Assembly (NCBI RefSeq): GCF_032854445.1
Contig: NC_088302.1
Location: 44,556,645-44,620,644 of the forward strand
Reading direction: 5' to 3'
Source of the DNA: Liolophura sinensis
Taxonomy: Eukaryota; Mollusca; Polyplacophora; Chitonida; Chitonidae
Length of the DNA: 64,000 nt
Part shown: positions 29,201 through 37,900 of the stretch, piece after piece
Numbering within the stretch: the stretch's first letter is position 1
Layout: the number at the start of each line of letters is the position of its first letter
Translations under genes and position numbers: made by a program
Notes under the pieces: model-generated
The model's input: the letters and a program-made list of their open reading frames with translations, nothing else
Database searches by the model: none
Told to the model about the DNA's origin: nothing

Positions 29201-32148
29201 TGTTTTCTGATAGTGGAAGTAATGTTTGATCAGCTCATGTTAAATAAGGAAACATTTCTGTTTTAGTGTGTTGGATGAACATAAAGGGTAAATAATTAAT
29301 AAAGATGAGAAATATTGTCTGTGATAGTAAATTACATGAAAGTGTTGGCTTGGAAACAATGCTAACGTGTAAGAGCTACAATGTATCTGTGCTTAGTGAT
29401 TGCCTTGTCTCTACAGTTTGTTTTTCTGGTAACCATGTGCTTCCTTCACCTTGGTTTATCTGCTAGTTGGATGGTCACATAAACCTCAGGGCTCGTGCAT
29501 AGATAGCAAATACCTACTGCCCATTGTTGTTGTCAGGGCAGGTTGTCCTGCTGACTCAGATGCTATTGTCATGTTGTCTCAGCATCCCTAGACAATAGCC
29601 CTTAATTCCTTTTGTGGACAGGATACAAAGAAGTAACTACCAAACTGCCTTTGTCGTCTTGGGTGTTTGTTTATACTCTGAAATATTAATGAAGCTGTTA
29701 ATGGCTTTGATGGCTGTTGACATTAGGCTTTAATGGTTGCCATTTTGAATCAATACTAAGTAGTATGTACCAGAGGTAGGAAGGTTTTACATGTGGGCAT
29801 ACTCATTGACATACATGTATAAGATAGCCTATACTTGCTGGTCCAAGTCTTGTTAGTACAAAGAAGTTAATTGATGCATCTGTTTGCATTTAAAGTTAAC
29901 GGAAAAGACCTCTAAATATCAAAGTAGGCATCACTAAAAATGTAGATGTAAATCATCATTTATTTATTTAGATTTTTGTGAAAAAAGTTAAATGTGTTCA
30001 AACATTTGAATTCTAAGTTGGGCTTTATTGGCTTTTATTAGGAACTCTGACATCACAGGAAGTTTGTACAACTCTTGTTGGAATGATTCTTTTTCCTTAT
30101 GAATAAAAGACTACTGAAATAATGTTCCCAAAAATTCCTTTCATCTGGTGAACATCAGGAAGAGAACAATTCCTAAACACTGTCAGTATGGCGCATAAAG
30201 CCCATCATAGTCAAATATTTGAATGCCTTTTAACAGTCTTAAAAAAATGTGAAAAAATAAATGAAAGAACTTTTGTGCATTGTTTTCAGTTGTCTAAATG
30301 ATGATAAATCTTACTGGATATTTTAGCTGTCTTTTACTTTAAAGGCATTCATTATAAAGAAATCGTAATTACGCATATATACACAGGTGAATCTTTAATT
30401 ATCCTCATTTAAAATCTGTAATTGCAACCGTGTCCAACTTTTGTCATATTTCTGAGTATTATTATGAGATGTATGTAGTATTGGATATACTATATTTCCC
30501 CTAAAGTTTGCAAATTTGCAAATAAAGGTCCTCAAATATTACTATTTTTCTACCATATAATCCTAACTTCCAAACAAACCTGAAAAGATCAATAGAACTC
30601 ATTTAAATCAGTAACTTACCAGTAATGCTACTGGAAAAAGGTAAGTTTCAGGTGAAAAAGTAATATTTTTATGACATTGAGCGGCTCTGAAATGCATTTT
30701 TGTTTCAGAATTTCAGGTCAATTACCATATATTTAGCCGAGGTTAGATTTGACATCATTATGCTGAAGGCTAGTGAAATGAAAGAGCACCTATCTGTTTA
30801 GATATCTGTCATGTCTGTGTCATGTGTCAGACATTGCTAGCCCCTGTGTAAGGACATTCTATGAAATTTACATTGTCTGTTGTCAACCAGGTATGGTTTA
30901 TTATGGGTATTGTCAGAAAATGTTATTGATCATATCATCAGGGAGTTTATTTGAACACTTTTGTCTGTACTATTAAAAAACTCTTCTGGTGCCAACAGAA
31001 TCACATGTCTGGTTGTTCAAACTGGAATTTGCTTAACAACGGTTATGTATACATAGTTACAGTGGGCATGCTCAAGCACTTCTGTATCATTTTACCTCAT
31101 TTCGCTCTTCAGGTGTATCATGGTGCCATTTGTGATAGCTTTAACATATTATGTAACACAAGCCTAGTATCATAAAGGACTGTTAGTGTTAAAAGTGGTA
31201 CGTGTCCATGTTTTGAATGGATGTAGAAATATTCAGGTGTCAATTCAATGTGTTTATGTTGCGTATTGATGTGTGCGATGTCCATGGTTGCTGAACATGT
31301 GCAGTACTTCGTGTAGATCCATTGATAAATTAGACTGTATGGTAATGTGATTTCCATTCTTGATCTGTTTGTGCATTTTGATAATTAAGTAGAAACCTTG
31401 ACAGAGAATATCTCTTCAGGGAAATCGGAACCCATGAACACATGTGTTTTCACTGGACAGTGTTGCAAAGACCAGTGTATACTGTACACATGATGTGCTC
31501 TACTAAAGGAAACGGGATCATTTTGTCTGCTGTAATATTTATCATGGATTATTCATTTGAATGAAATTGTTTATATTGGCTTGTGTTTATGTATACGAAT
31601 TCAGATTTTTTCTTTCACTCTTTTTTTTTTTGTTTCATGTTTTATTTATTGCCAACCTCTTGGTTGTGTGAAGCAAGCAAAATGTCCTTCTTGTGTAGAT
31701 TTAGTCTGAAATATAATAGGCATGAAAGGCCTGTTATGGCAATGGCAGATTGATCCCAGCGGTGCCAGTGAGGCTTTCTTGCCTAGACACAACCCAAATC
31801 AGACTGCTTCAGATCAATTATGGCTGATTTAAAACTTGAATCAATGAAGTATAGTTCAAAGCTGATTCCAGTGCTAATGCTGTCTGTTATCTTTGTTTCA
31901 GGTTACCGTTTCCATGGCTGTTGTCTAATATCATCTACGGCACATCTGTAAATGTTGACAGTAAGGGTTTGGTTTGCTCCATTGTTCTACTCTTTCTCAT
32001 GTTGATGGCAGTGATTGGCTCTATAGCTGCCTTCAAGTGGAGGATGTCAAAACTGTTAGGTCTCTCCATGTTCCTTCTGTATCTTATCTTCATCACTTTA
32101 AGCGTTTTATTAGAGTTAACGTATATTATATGTCCTGTAATAGTATAA
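4470..32148 (+). CDS. SLC24A2-like: NCKX1/2-type K+-dependent Na+/Ca2+ exchanger (whole gene, seven coding exons)
   Basis: The coding exons are 4470-5297, 16136-16241, 16549-16979, 22705-22848, 26635-26754, 28248-28384 and 31902-32148. Together they make 2013 nt and 670 residues, close to the length of vertebrate NCKX2. The family exchanges Na+ inward against Ca2+ plus K+ outward at the plasma membrane. The protein has an N-terminal hydrophobic anchor (about 19-42), a first membrane bundle with the alpha-1 repeat (GSAPELF at 139-145), a cytosolic loop (about 247-480) and a second bundle with the alpha-2 repeat (TSVPDL at 554-559, SNIFDITVG at 581-589). E143, D558 and D585 match the acidic cation-binding residues; D585 is the position tied to K+ dependence. 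The [10 protein letters not shown] motif favours the NCKX1/2 branch over NCKX3/4 or NCKX5. All introns are GT-AG with phases 0,1,0,0,0,2. Confidence 0.95.
5339..5364 (+). promoter_or_regulatory. G-rich intronic tract next to a splice donor
   Basis: Runs of 5, 2, 7 and 7 G are separated by single or few bases, starting about 40 nt downstream of the coding-exon-1 donor. Such G runs can form a quadruplex and often act as intronic splicing enhancers. The function is inferred. Confidence 0.4.
6668..6921 (+). mobile_element. SINE-A, old copy
   Basis: It is a tRNA-derived SINE in + orientation: head remnant (TTAGCACGTCAGCG, AATGACCCAGGAGCC), body (CATGCTGGCTTCCTCTCAGG, GCAACCTGCAGATGG), tail (GTAAAACACCAATCAAAC). 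Many CpG of the family consensus are changed to TG or CA, so it is an old insertion. Confidence 0.8.
8156..8900. repeat. 73-bp tandem repeat array, about 10 units, with four-unit higher-order repeat
   Basis: Units begin at 8156, 8229, 8302, 8375, 8448, 8521, 8594, 8667 and 8740, with a diverged tenth unit near 8813-8890. Each unit contains the palindromes GTACTGCAGTAC and ACTAGT. Variants recur every fourth unit, so 8229-8520 is duplicated almost exactly as 8521-8812. It is intronic. The minus-strand frames over it are by-products of the repeat. Confidence 0.95.
9059..9088. repeat. Short perfect hairpin
   Basis: An 11-bp stem (AAATTCAAGAC / GTCTTGAATTT) encloses an 8-nt loop, within a locally repeated CAAGACTTTCAAG motif. 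A (TAAA)n stretch follows at 9138-9170. Confidence 0.6.
10508..10672 (+). mobile_element. SINE-A, 5'-truncated copy
   Basis: It has only the body (ACGTGGAAGGTCTGCAGCAA, ATAATGCTGGCAGCCATTGT) and the tail (TAAGTGAAATATTCTTGAGT, then AAATAAATAAATA). The 5' head is missing, as is usual after incomplete reverse transcription. Confidence 0.8.
12184..12377. repeat. Tandem duplication of a 97-bp block
   Basis: Two copies (12184-12280 and 12281-12377) each start GGCATTTTTATCAGTG or the like and include TTTGCTGTCGTCAGTGAGG. They differ by a few substitutions and one T, so the duplication is fairly recent. Confidence 0.9.
13936..14153 (-). mobile_element. MITE-like intronic family, copy 1
   Basis: About 218 bp with inverted ends (GTAAATGACC at 13938, GGTCATTTAC at 14142). 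The left side reads CTAAAATTTCGGCC. Its reverse complement matches the other copies internally, for example AACACCTTTC followed by an ATCGATAGAA-type block. Confidence 0.65.
14322..14445 (-). mobile_element. SINE-A, very degenerate reverse copy
   Basis: It starts with TTATTTATTTAG followed by GATTGTTGTTTTATAATGCC and GCCTAGAAT, a decayed form of the reversed SINE-A tail. The remainder is barely recognisable. Confidence 0.4.
14774..14996 (+). mobile_element. MITE-like intronic family, copy 2
   Basis: The left end is CACCTAAAATTTCATCC and the right end has TTTACGGTCGTTTAGGGC. The interior, with AGCAAACCTTAAAACACC and AATCAACAGGACTCTCAGAA, aligns by eye with copies near 23.9 and 30.5 kb. Confidence 0.6.
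16136..16241 (+). CDS. SLC24A2-like: Exchanger coding exon 2: start of cytosolic loop
   Basis: The exon has 106 nt and encodes residues 277-311 plus the first base of codon 312. The acceptor is TGTGTTCCAG at 16135 and the donor is GGAAG|GTGATT at 16242 (phase 1). It contains the motif [19 protein letters not shown], which corresponds to the short conserved block in the cytosolic loop of NCKX1/2 (QLMIHT.DPL) and lies in an otherwise variable region. The donor is weaker than those of its neighbours (GTGATT), so exon skipping or alternative use is possible. Skipping this exon alone would shift the frame, because 106 is not a multiple of three. Confidence 0.9.
16242..16548 (+). other. Short intron between coding exons 2 and 3
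   Basis: This 307-nt intron runs from GTGATT to ACATGTAG. It is the shortest intron of the gene. It is AT-rich and has no feature of its own. Confidence 0.85.
16549..16979 (+). CDS. SLC24A2-like: Exchanger coding exon 3: variable cytosolic loop
   Basis: The exon has 431 nt; it completes codon 312 and encodes residues 313-455. It begins [12 protein letters not shown] and ends in a Ser/Arg-rich tract ([13 protein letters not shown]). The middle is hydrophilic and low in complexity, rich in Asp, Asn, Ser, Thr and Gln, with no cysteine-rich or catalytic pattern. This is typical of the large loop between the two membrane bundles, which varies most between NCKX paralogues and is where regulation by phosphorylation is expected. 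The Ser/Arg and Ser/Thr runs are possible kinase sites by inference only. The acceptor is TACATGTAG and the donor GAG|GTGAGA (phase 0). Confidence 0.9.
19347..19582 (+). mobile_element. SINE variant with SINE-A tail but a different body
   Basis: The tail GATTGTATAAGTG...TTTAGTATGGCATTAAACAA then AATAAATAAATAAA matches SINE-A. The body (GGCCAGCGGTCCCCACG, CAGACTGAGGTCTCGGGC) does not. It keeps many CpG inside a CpG-poor gene body, so it is relatively young. Confidence 0.65.
20433..20705 (+). mobile_element. SINE-A, full-length copy
   Basis: The head GAGGCCTCCGTGGCTCAGTT followed by GGTTAGCGCGCTAGCAC is tRNA-like with a good A box (TGGCTCAGTTGG) and a decayed B box (GAGTCCAAGTCC). Body and tail are complete and end AACACCAAACAAAAAAATAA. 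It is the best-preserved SINE-A in the window. Confidence 0.9.
21121..21300 (-). mobile_element. SINE-A, reverse, 5'-truncated copy
   Basis: It begins with (ATTT)n followed by GGGTGTTTTATGCCATACTC, continues CGGCCAGCATTATGGTGGGA and ends near AGAGAAAGCCAGCC. This is the reversed tail and body of SINE-A. Confidence 0.85.
22705..22848 (+). CDS. SLC24A2-like: Exchanger coding exon 4: end of loop and first helix of alpha-2 bundle
   Basis: The exon has 144 nt and encodes residues 456-503, phase 0 at both ends. It starts with an acidic stretch ([16 protein letters not shown]) and continues into [27 protein letters not shown]. The EPL.L.WP and LTLPDVRRP motifs are signatures of NCKX1/2 at the point where the loop re-enters the membrane. 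The acceptor is TTTTTCTTTAG at 22704 and the donor CCT|GTAAGT at 22849. An open frame continues past the donor for about 225 nt, but that part is intronic. Confidence 0.95.
22990..23325 (+). mobile_element. SINE-B copy 1
   Basis: The tRNA-like head (CTCCGGTGGCCTTATGGTTA GAGCG, then AGGATCAAACCGGG as B box) is followed by a body with TGTTGTTGCCTCACTTGG and TGATGTCGGTATAATGTGAC. The same body occurs in copies at 50402-50757 and 52351-52700. It lies about 140 bp downstream of coding exon 4. Confidence 0.8.
23890..24072 (+). mobile_element. MITE-like intronic family, copy 3
   Basis: The interior contains GGAACTTACATTTTTCCAG, AAACAAACCTCAGTATTTAA and TATGGACAAAATTTTTAAG, matching copy 2 in order and spacing. 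The ends are decayed. Confidence 0.5.
25148..25270 (+). mobile_element. SINE-A 3' fragment
   Basis: It runs from TCGGTCGTACGTGGGAACAT through CCCCCGGGCTCTGCCCAGTT and ATAATGCTGGCCGTCGTCGT to AGTGAAATAATCTTGAGTAT. The head is absent. Confidence 0.8.
25737..25820 (+). mobile_element. MITE-like intronic family, right-end fragment
   Basis: AAGTAATATTTTATGACATT leads to GGAGCCGAAATTTTGGGTCT and TTTACAG, which is the complement of the left end of copy 1 and matches the right part of the copy near 30.65-30.73 kb. Confidence 0.55.
26635..26754 (+). CDS. SLC24A2-like: Exchanger coding exon 5: alpha-2 bundle helix
   Basis: The exon has 120 nt and encodes residues 504-543, phase 0 at both ends. The product [20 protein letters not shown] continues [20 protein letters not shown]. 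The segment MIWWAH..GET.GISEE is nearly invariant in NCKX1/2 and leads directly into the alpha-2 repeat. The acceptor is TTTTTTCTGTAG at 26634 and the donor GAAGAG|GTAAAT at 26755. Since the exon is 40 codons in phase 0, skipping it would keep the frame but remove a membrane segment. Confidence 0.95.
26755..28247 (+). other. Intron between coding exons 5 and 6 (1.5 kb)
   Basis: It runs from GTAAAT to CTTGCCTGGCAG and contains the 48-bp minisatellite at 27490-27935. Otherwise I see nothing in it. Confidence 0.85.
27490..27935. repeat. 48-bp minisatellite in an intron
   Basis: About nine imperfect units begin at 27490, 27538, 27586, 27634, 27682, 27730 and onward. The core is TCACNTGGATCCTCTGTAGC then TGAGCTCATTTGTACC. 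Since 48 is a multiple of three, stop-free frames appear on both strands as 16-residue repeats. They lie inside an intron and are not a gene. Confidence 0.9.
28248..28384 (+). CDS. SLC24A2-like: Exchanger coding exon 6: alpha-2 repeat with cation-binding aspartates
   Basis: The exon has 137 nt and encodes residues 544-588 plus two bases of codon 589. It begins [20 protein letters not shown] and ends [14 protein letters not shown]. This is the alpha-2 repeat, which pairs with alpha-1 to form the ion-binding pocket. D558 (in VPDL) corresponds to the essential acidic residue of the family. D585 (in NIFDITVG) corresponds to the aspartate that gives K+ dependence in NCKX2. The spacing of 27 residues between them matches the human protein as I recall it. 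The acceptor is CTTGCCTGGCAG and the donor GTTGG|GTAAGT at 28385 (phase 2). Confidence 0.95.
28463..28610 (+). mobile_element. SINE-A-type copy, degenerate
   Basis: The head CACTCGGTGGCTCAACTTCT is followed by a shrunken body and a tail (TTGAAATATTCTTGTTTTCC, TTAAACCCCAATCAAACAGG) that resembles SINE-A. Confidence 0.5.
30495..30732 (+). mobile_element. MITE-like intronic family, copy 4
   Basis: CCAAACAAACCTGAAAAGAT followed by CAATAGAACTC matches copies 2 and 3. The right end AGTAATATTTTTATGACATT to TTTCAGGTCAATTACC matches the 25.7-kb fragment. Confidence 0.55.
31902..32148 (+). CDS. SLC24A2-like: Exchanger coding exon 7: C-terminal helices and stop
   Basis: The exon completes codon 589 and encodes residues 590-670, followed by TAA at 32146-32148. 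The product begins [20 protein letters not shown], continues [20 protein letters not shown] and [20 protein letters not shown], and ends [18 protein letters not shown], the KWRM.K.LG motif and the short CPV.. tail match the C-terminus of NCKX1/2. Three hydrophobic stretches are membrane helices. The acceptor is CTTTGTTTCAG at 31901. The tail has no added targeting motif. Confidence 0.95.
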
Positions 32149-34900
32149 CCTTGAAGAGAGGAAATATTTCTGCTTTATAAGACTGTGTCAGATTTCCAAC
32201 AATGTGATAGACTGTTAACTAACCAATTTATGAAGGCCTAGGAAATAAATACAAGTAGATCATAGAAAAAATGTGCGGACAAATTTTCTAAGCCAGGTTT
32301 TCTCTGACAAAGGCTATGACATATCTGGTCATTGACCTGCAGCCTGTGAACTTACAGTTCAAATTGACATGTGAATAAGTATGTTCCATTGCCTATGGTG
32401 CAGACTGATCTTTTTCCATTGGCACTCTCACATTTCTGCATTTAGTAATAATGGACAATGTATTTATGAATCGTACAAGTAATACACCAAATTACTGAAC
32501 TGATATACCAATGAAAGTAGTATCTCTTTGGCAGTTTGTGAGGAGTAACTGTTTCTTTTGTTTTGTTTTAAAGTGCTTTAATTCTAAATACTGTAATGCA
32601 TCTATTTATGAGTTATGTACATATATTTGTGGTTTGCTCAGTTTTTTTTTTTGTTGGTACACTGCCTTGTTGCTCATTCTATATGTTTTATGTGTTTCAT
32701 TGTGTTTTTGTTTTGTTTTTGTATTTTTCTTTTTTTGTCTACATTCATGTGTATATAGAGCCGAAAAGCTCTATCAAAAATATTTAAATTTTCTGTTACA
32801 TTGTTTTCCATGAAAAGGATACCTCAGCTTGGCCTTTGAGCAGATCATTAATGTTTTGTTGTTGACCATATTATTGCTGCTGTTATCTATATTAATCAGA
32901 TTATATAAATATATAAAGGTGATGAAATATTTGATTTTGTAGATTGTTTAAGGATAGCCCTTGTCATGACATGTTTCTGTTAACTAGTTTTAGAACTTGA
33001 TCTGTCAAGCTACTGATAGTAGCATGTACAGTCATACTGGTTACAGGCTAACTGGGTACTTGTACCTCAAACTTTGCTTCACTAATCTAGACAACCTATT
33101 CTTCAGCTTCGTACTCAGTTCTGCTATGTCCCAGTTGCTATTGTTTTATGTTGACTACATTTTATAAGCATTTTTAAATGTCAAGGTCCATAAACGTTTG
33201 GATTACTCTGTACTTATGTATAAATATTAACAGTCATATTTGAATTTCTGATTAGATGGTGGACTCATTATCAGTTATCTGTAATTGGCTCGTGTTTATC
33301 CACACATATTACTTTCGTTTATCCTTAAAAACATAGATGATCCTAAATTCATTGGAATCACTGATGTAGAACCATGACATTTTTATTTCTTTTCTATCAT
33401 GTTACATAACCTTGTCATTGCTTGAAGTAAGTGTGGGCAATTTTTATCAGAATCTCACATTAGATACTGACCCTTTCTTTAGATTAGATGGATTTTCTAA
33501 TTGGATAAATTTTTAAGTAGTATTATCCTTTCAGTTCTTACTGCTCACATGTTACATGTATGTTGCCTTTGTTTCATAACATGGACATCACATGCGTTTG
33601 ACTGAAAAGTTGTGATATTCCCATATATTATCTCTGTTCTGCAAGAATTACTCACACGTGAAGTAGTGAATGTTGGATTCAGTCAGAGCTGACATCAGCT
33701 TGATATAAAGGGTTGTAAGTTTAGAGTGGACAATGTGCTTGTTATATGCCAACATTTGTATAGTTTAGAAGCATCAAAACCTCCCAAGCACAGTCTGTAT
33801 GGCCGAGTCTAGTGTGTAATGTGGAATATCATGCGTTTGTCTTAGCTCCCTTCTTTTATAAAAAAACATTTTGGTATTCACTTCCCATTGCTTTTATCAC
33901 GTGCATTATTAATATCCTTGTATTTTCAAAGTAGAACACCAATCAATCAAAGTTGATCACTGGAAAACATAAATAAATGAATTTTATGATTTAAAGCTTT
34001 CTGAATAAAAAATGAATCAGTTTAAAAAACATTTAATGAGAAATGAAAGAAAAAAAAAGGATCCTCTAGACTGGAATAGAACCTTTAAGTCCGAACACTA
34101 CGTTTTTGTTTTTTACATATGTCTGTTTGGCATAGTGTGATGTATCATATTGGGAGATGTATTGATTGTGTTTGTGCGCACTAAGGTAGACATTTGATAC
34201 TAGTACTATCAACATTTCATTTTTCTGTTACCTCAATCGTTGGTCATTAGAACCATTACCTTTATAGTGGTTAGAATTATTTTTTCATATTTTTGTTTGC
34301 TATAATTGTGCATTTTTTATGTTCTTCAATTTTCGTACATGTGGATGCATTTGATCTCGAGTACTGATAATTATTTACCAGATTGCCACTTAAGATTATT
34401 ATGTCCAAGGGTAACTCACTGGTCTATGCGAAGATCTACCCTCACTAGTCTGGTAGCGTATGAGATTTTCGTTCAGGTTACAACAGGGTACGTTTTGCAA
34501 TCCACATTGATGTCTATATTGTATTGTATAACATCAGTTTACAACTAGATACACATGTAGTATGTACACTACATAGGGTAATTTTGAAAACTGAACTAGT
34601 ATTGTCTAGTCCAAGACATTGCCAATGTACATAAGAACAGGCCAAGAGCATCCCTGAACATTCATAGGCATCATCCTTGAGGGACGTCATGGACTTTTCT
34701 ACATACAGATTTTTAAAGTAGTCTCATAAAACTGATTTTATTGTGATGGATATTTATTTATGCGGTGTTTTGCAGTTAACAGTTTAGCCTTGACTGTTTT
34801 TACCCTGGTGATCTTTTGATAACTTGACCTAATTGGTAGTTCCGATCCAGAGCTATATGATTGCTTATTTATTAATGTCTGTGATGTAAATTGTGAAACG
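32149..34900 (+). other. 3'UTR and 3' flank of the exchanger gene
   Basis: The first AATAAA (32244-32249) is about 95 nt after the stop; further ones are at 33972-33977 and 34004-34009. The sequence stays CpG-poor until about 34.7 kb and then CpG density rises, so the transcript may extend well past the first signal. A fragment resembling a SINE tail lies near 33930-33978. The frame at 32511-32813 is a T-rich artefact. Confidence 0.5.
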
Positions 34901-37900
34901 AACTTGATAAGTGGTCACATTTGTTCAAAACCGTGATGATAATTTTGCGTTGTGTTATAAATCCTTAGTGGAATAGTCCTTTTTTGTTATTGATACGATA
35001 AAAGGTTTTCTTTGCCATTGACTGTATAAACTTGCCGTGTATGCCTCAAGTAATCGCCGTCCATGACCGCAACACGAGCATAACGTATTTAAGTGTCCTA
35101 ACGACTGTGGTTAGCGTCCGCACTTTTAGTTTTCTATATGGCTTATTTTTAAACCAAGGTGATGGCTATACATATATATAATGAATTGACCATACTTCCA
35201 CTCAAGAACCTTGCTTTTTGTATCCCGAGATGTCATCCCTATCCGTACGACTCTAAATATGATCGCCCATGTTCTCCAGTGTTTTTTTTTCCTTCCTGTT
35301 ATGAATTTTATCTCCCACACCGTATGCCTTTAACATGTCAGGACACAACCTATTACACATTCTTCACTAAATTTAATCAGTTTAAATACGTGTAAATAGT
35401 TTATACATGGGGTGAAATCACGTTTTTCAAGGGCCATTCATGTTTTGATAAATAGTCGGTCAACAGATTGTCTACAAGAGTCTTAGTGCGCTAGGTTCCG
35501 GGCGCATGATATATGCGGCTATAAAAGTATCTGTTGTGTTCCAGTGTATTTGAAGAAGATTTAAAATTAGCGAGTTGCAGAATATTGTTTCTAGTACAGC
35601 AGCGTTGCGTGTACAGCCCTTTGCGGACGATATACTCCTACCACGTTTTAATGATGCGGCGTTTCTAATACTGTCCTTAATGACGTGTGTATGAACCATT
35701 TTGAGACAAGATATCAGTTTTGAAATAAAACCACTTTTGAAGTAAAAATTAACCAGTTTTAAAATAATTTCCATTTTTGCAAAGAAAAAAACCTTTTATG
35801 ACACGAGTGTATTTGTTTTATTTCAAAAGTGTTAAATTTTTTTTTCAAAAGTGGTTAGCAGGATTACTTGAAAACTTCTCGATCTTTCATTTGGAAGTGA
35901 AGATTATTTCAAAACTGGTCTAGTTTTATTTCAAAAGAATTTTTTTTCAAAACTAACACATATTTTAAGATTGGCTTCTTTAGATGTGGCATACATGGTG
36001 AAAGGTGTATGATATAGTTACTGTGATATTTGTGTGAGGGGGTGACCGGTGCCCCCTGTGGCATATTCAGGAGTCAATTGTAGATGATCTGAATTGTCTT
36101 CTCCGTCCTAACAGCTTCTTGACGAAAGTTACATTGGCCACGGCGCCTTGTATATGTCCAGTTCTAAAACCGTTATATATGATTATACATGTATTTACAA
36201 TCTTTATTCCTTCCGTCGGAGAGTGATCTGTCAGAACATTATGTATCTGCCGAAACCATTTCACGTTGGTGTCTTGTAAAGAAAGATAAATTCTACAATG
36301 ATGTTTTGATTGATGATAGAAATTTCTTGGTATATATGTATTTGTTGAATGTCTTGTTAATTTTTGAAATAAATGCGGTTTTAAATCTGCCTTAACTATG
36401 TTGTGGTGTTGGTTCGTTTTCTCTATACATGAAAGAGAATACAACATAAGGTTTGCGTGTGGGTGCTTTCCTTCTTGACTGTTTGGAGATCAAGTCATAG
36501 TCCTCTTGGAAAACCTTTGCCTATTTTAAAACGTGTAGATTTATATCTTGTTTTCTTGGTCGTTGGTTTGTGTCTGATGATCGGTGAGCCCTTGGTGGCT
36601 GAGTTATATAAAGCAATGGTAGCGCTGTAGATTAGGCGAATGGCTTCCACTGGTGTTTGCTAAGAAATGTCTTCCACCCCCTTCCAGTAATGAAAGATCA
36701 GTTAATATATATTGAATTGCATTCGACCATTCCGTCTGTGGCATTTGATTAGCTGATCAACAGCATATTGAGGGAATTCGTCTGTACAGGCTGCGAACCC
36801 GGCTGAAATTTTGTTCGCGCGAAAAATTTTGATTTCGTCCAAAGTGAATGTGTAGGAACAAATTCATCAGATGGCGGGCTTAGACAAGAGAAAACATAAT
36901 TCTGGAAATTGAAAATATCAAATACCTAATGATAAAAATCGCCGGGAATTCTGGATACTATGGACAGAAATGATGTTTCACGACCATGTATCGTTGTATT
37001 ACCTTCAAAAGCTTGCAAAATCCCTAATGACGACTAAGTCATACAGATGTTCTGGATTAGTGTCATAATAAATAACAGTGTACTATAATACTAGCCTTCT
37101 ATCTTTGTCCAAGATACCTACTTCGTTTTCACGTCAGGTTACCATGGGAAGATAGTGTTGGTGCATAGCACAGTGTTGGTTCTATACAGAACCTCTTTTT
37201 GGTGTCTAAACCTGGCACTGACTTTATCTCGGTCACAGGATTTTTAGAGTGGTACTTTTTGAAAGACACCTGTGACACCTAGCGGTGTAATATCTGGTAC
37301 ATATATCAGAATACAAAGCAGTGTGCTCGTTAATCGTTCTGTACCAATATCCAGGACCATTCACAAGAACCTTATAGTAAAGGCTATGAGTAAATAATTG
37401 GCCTGTTTACTGTCCACAGTGGGATTCCTCTATATGCCCTGCATGGATTGGGCTTTGTTAACACACTTTCCATAGGTAAACACGTTACAGGAGTCATCAG
37501 CACCATCAATGACAAGGGCACCAGATATATACTTGGATAACAATACAATAATGTTCTGAATTTACCGGTGTGAATTATATATTTCTTTCCAGTTAACGTG
37601 GCACATATGGTATATTGCTAGCCTTCGTTAAACATAGATAGTAACGGCTCTCTTACAGCCTGTATGAATGTATAATAAGTCCACCGTCATCCACGGGGCT
37701 AAAAGGTTTTCTCACAATATGCACAAATAGGTGCCAACGAGCTTGTACCAGCACTGCTGAGTTCACGGGTATTTATAAGACTGTAGCCGCAGATGCATAG
37801 GGTACTTTTTCCCACTCTCAGGGTCAAAGCATGTAATATATGAGTGATTCGTTGCTAGTTTGCAGACATGTTTTTTATCGCAAAGGAAGGAAGGAAGGAA

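Larger units (their letters stand above)
28385..31901 (+). other. Intron between coding exons 6 and 7 (3.5 kb)
   Basis: It runs from GTAAGT to CTTTGTTTCAG. It holds a degenerate SINE (28463-28610) and a MITE-like copy (30495-30732). The rest is AT-rich with TACATGTA-type motifs and no exon-like frame. Confidence 0.85.

Noticed and set aside
32511-32813. 100-codon plus-strand frame after the stop codon
   Set aside because: T-rich low-complexity sequence in the 3' flank, giving an artificial Phe/Cys/Leu-rich frame.
36067-36447. 126-codon minus-strand open frame
   Set aside because: No known domain, no signal or membrane segment, and no clear splice or promoter context. It remains possible as an unknown exon but is unsupported.
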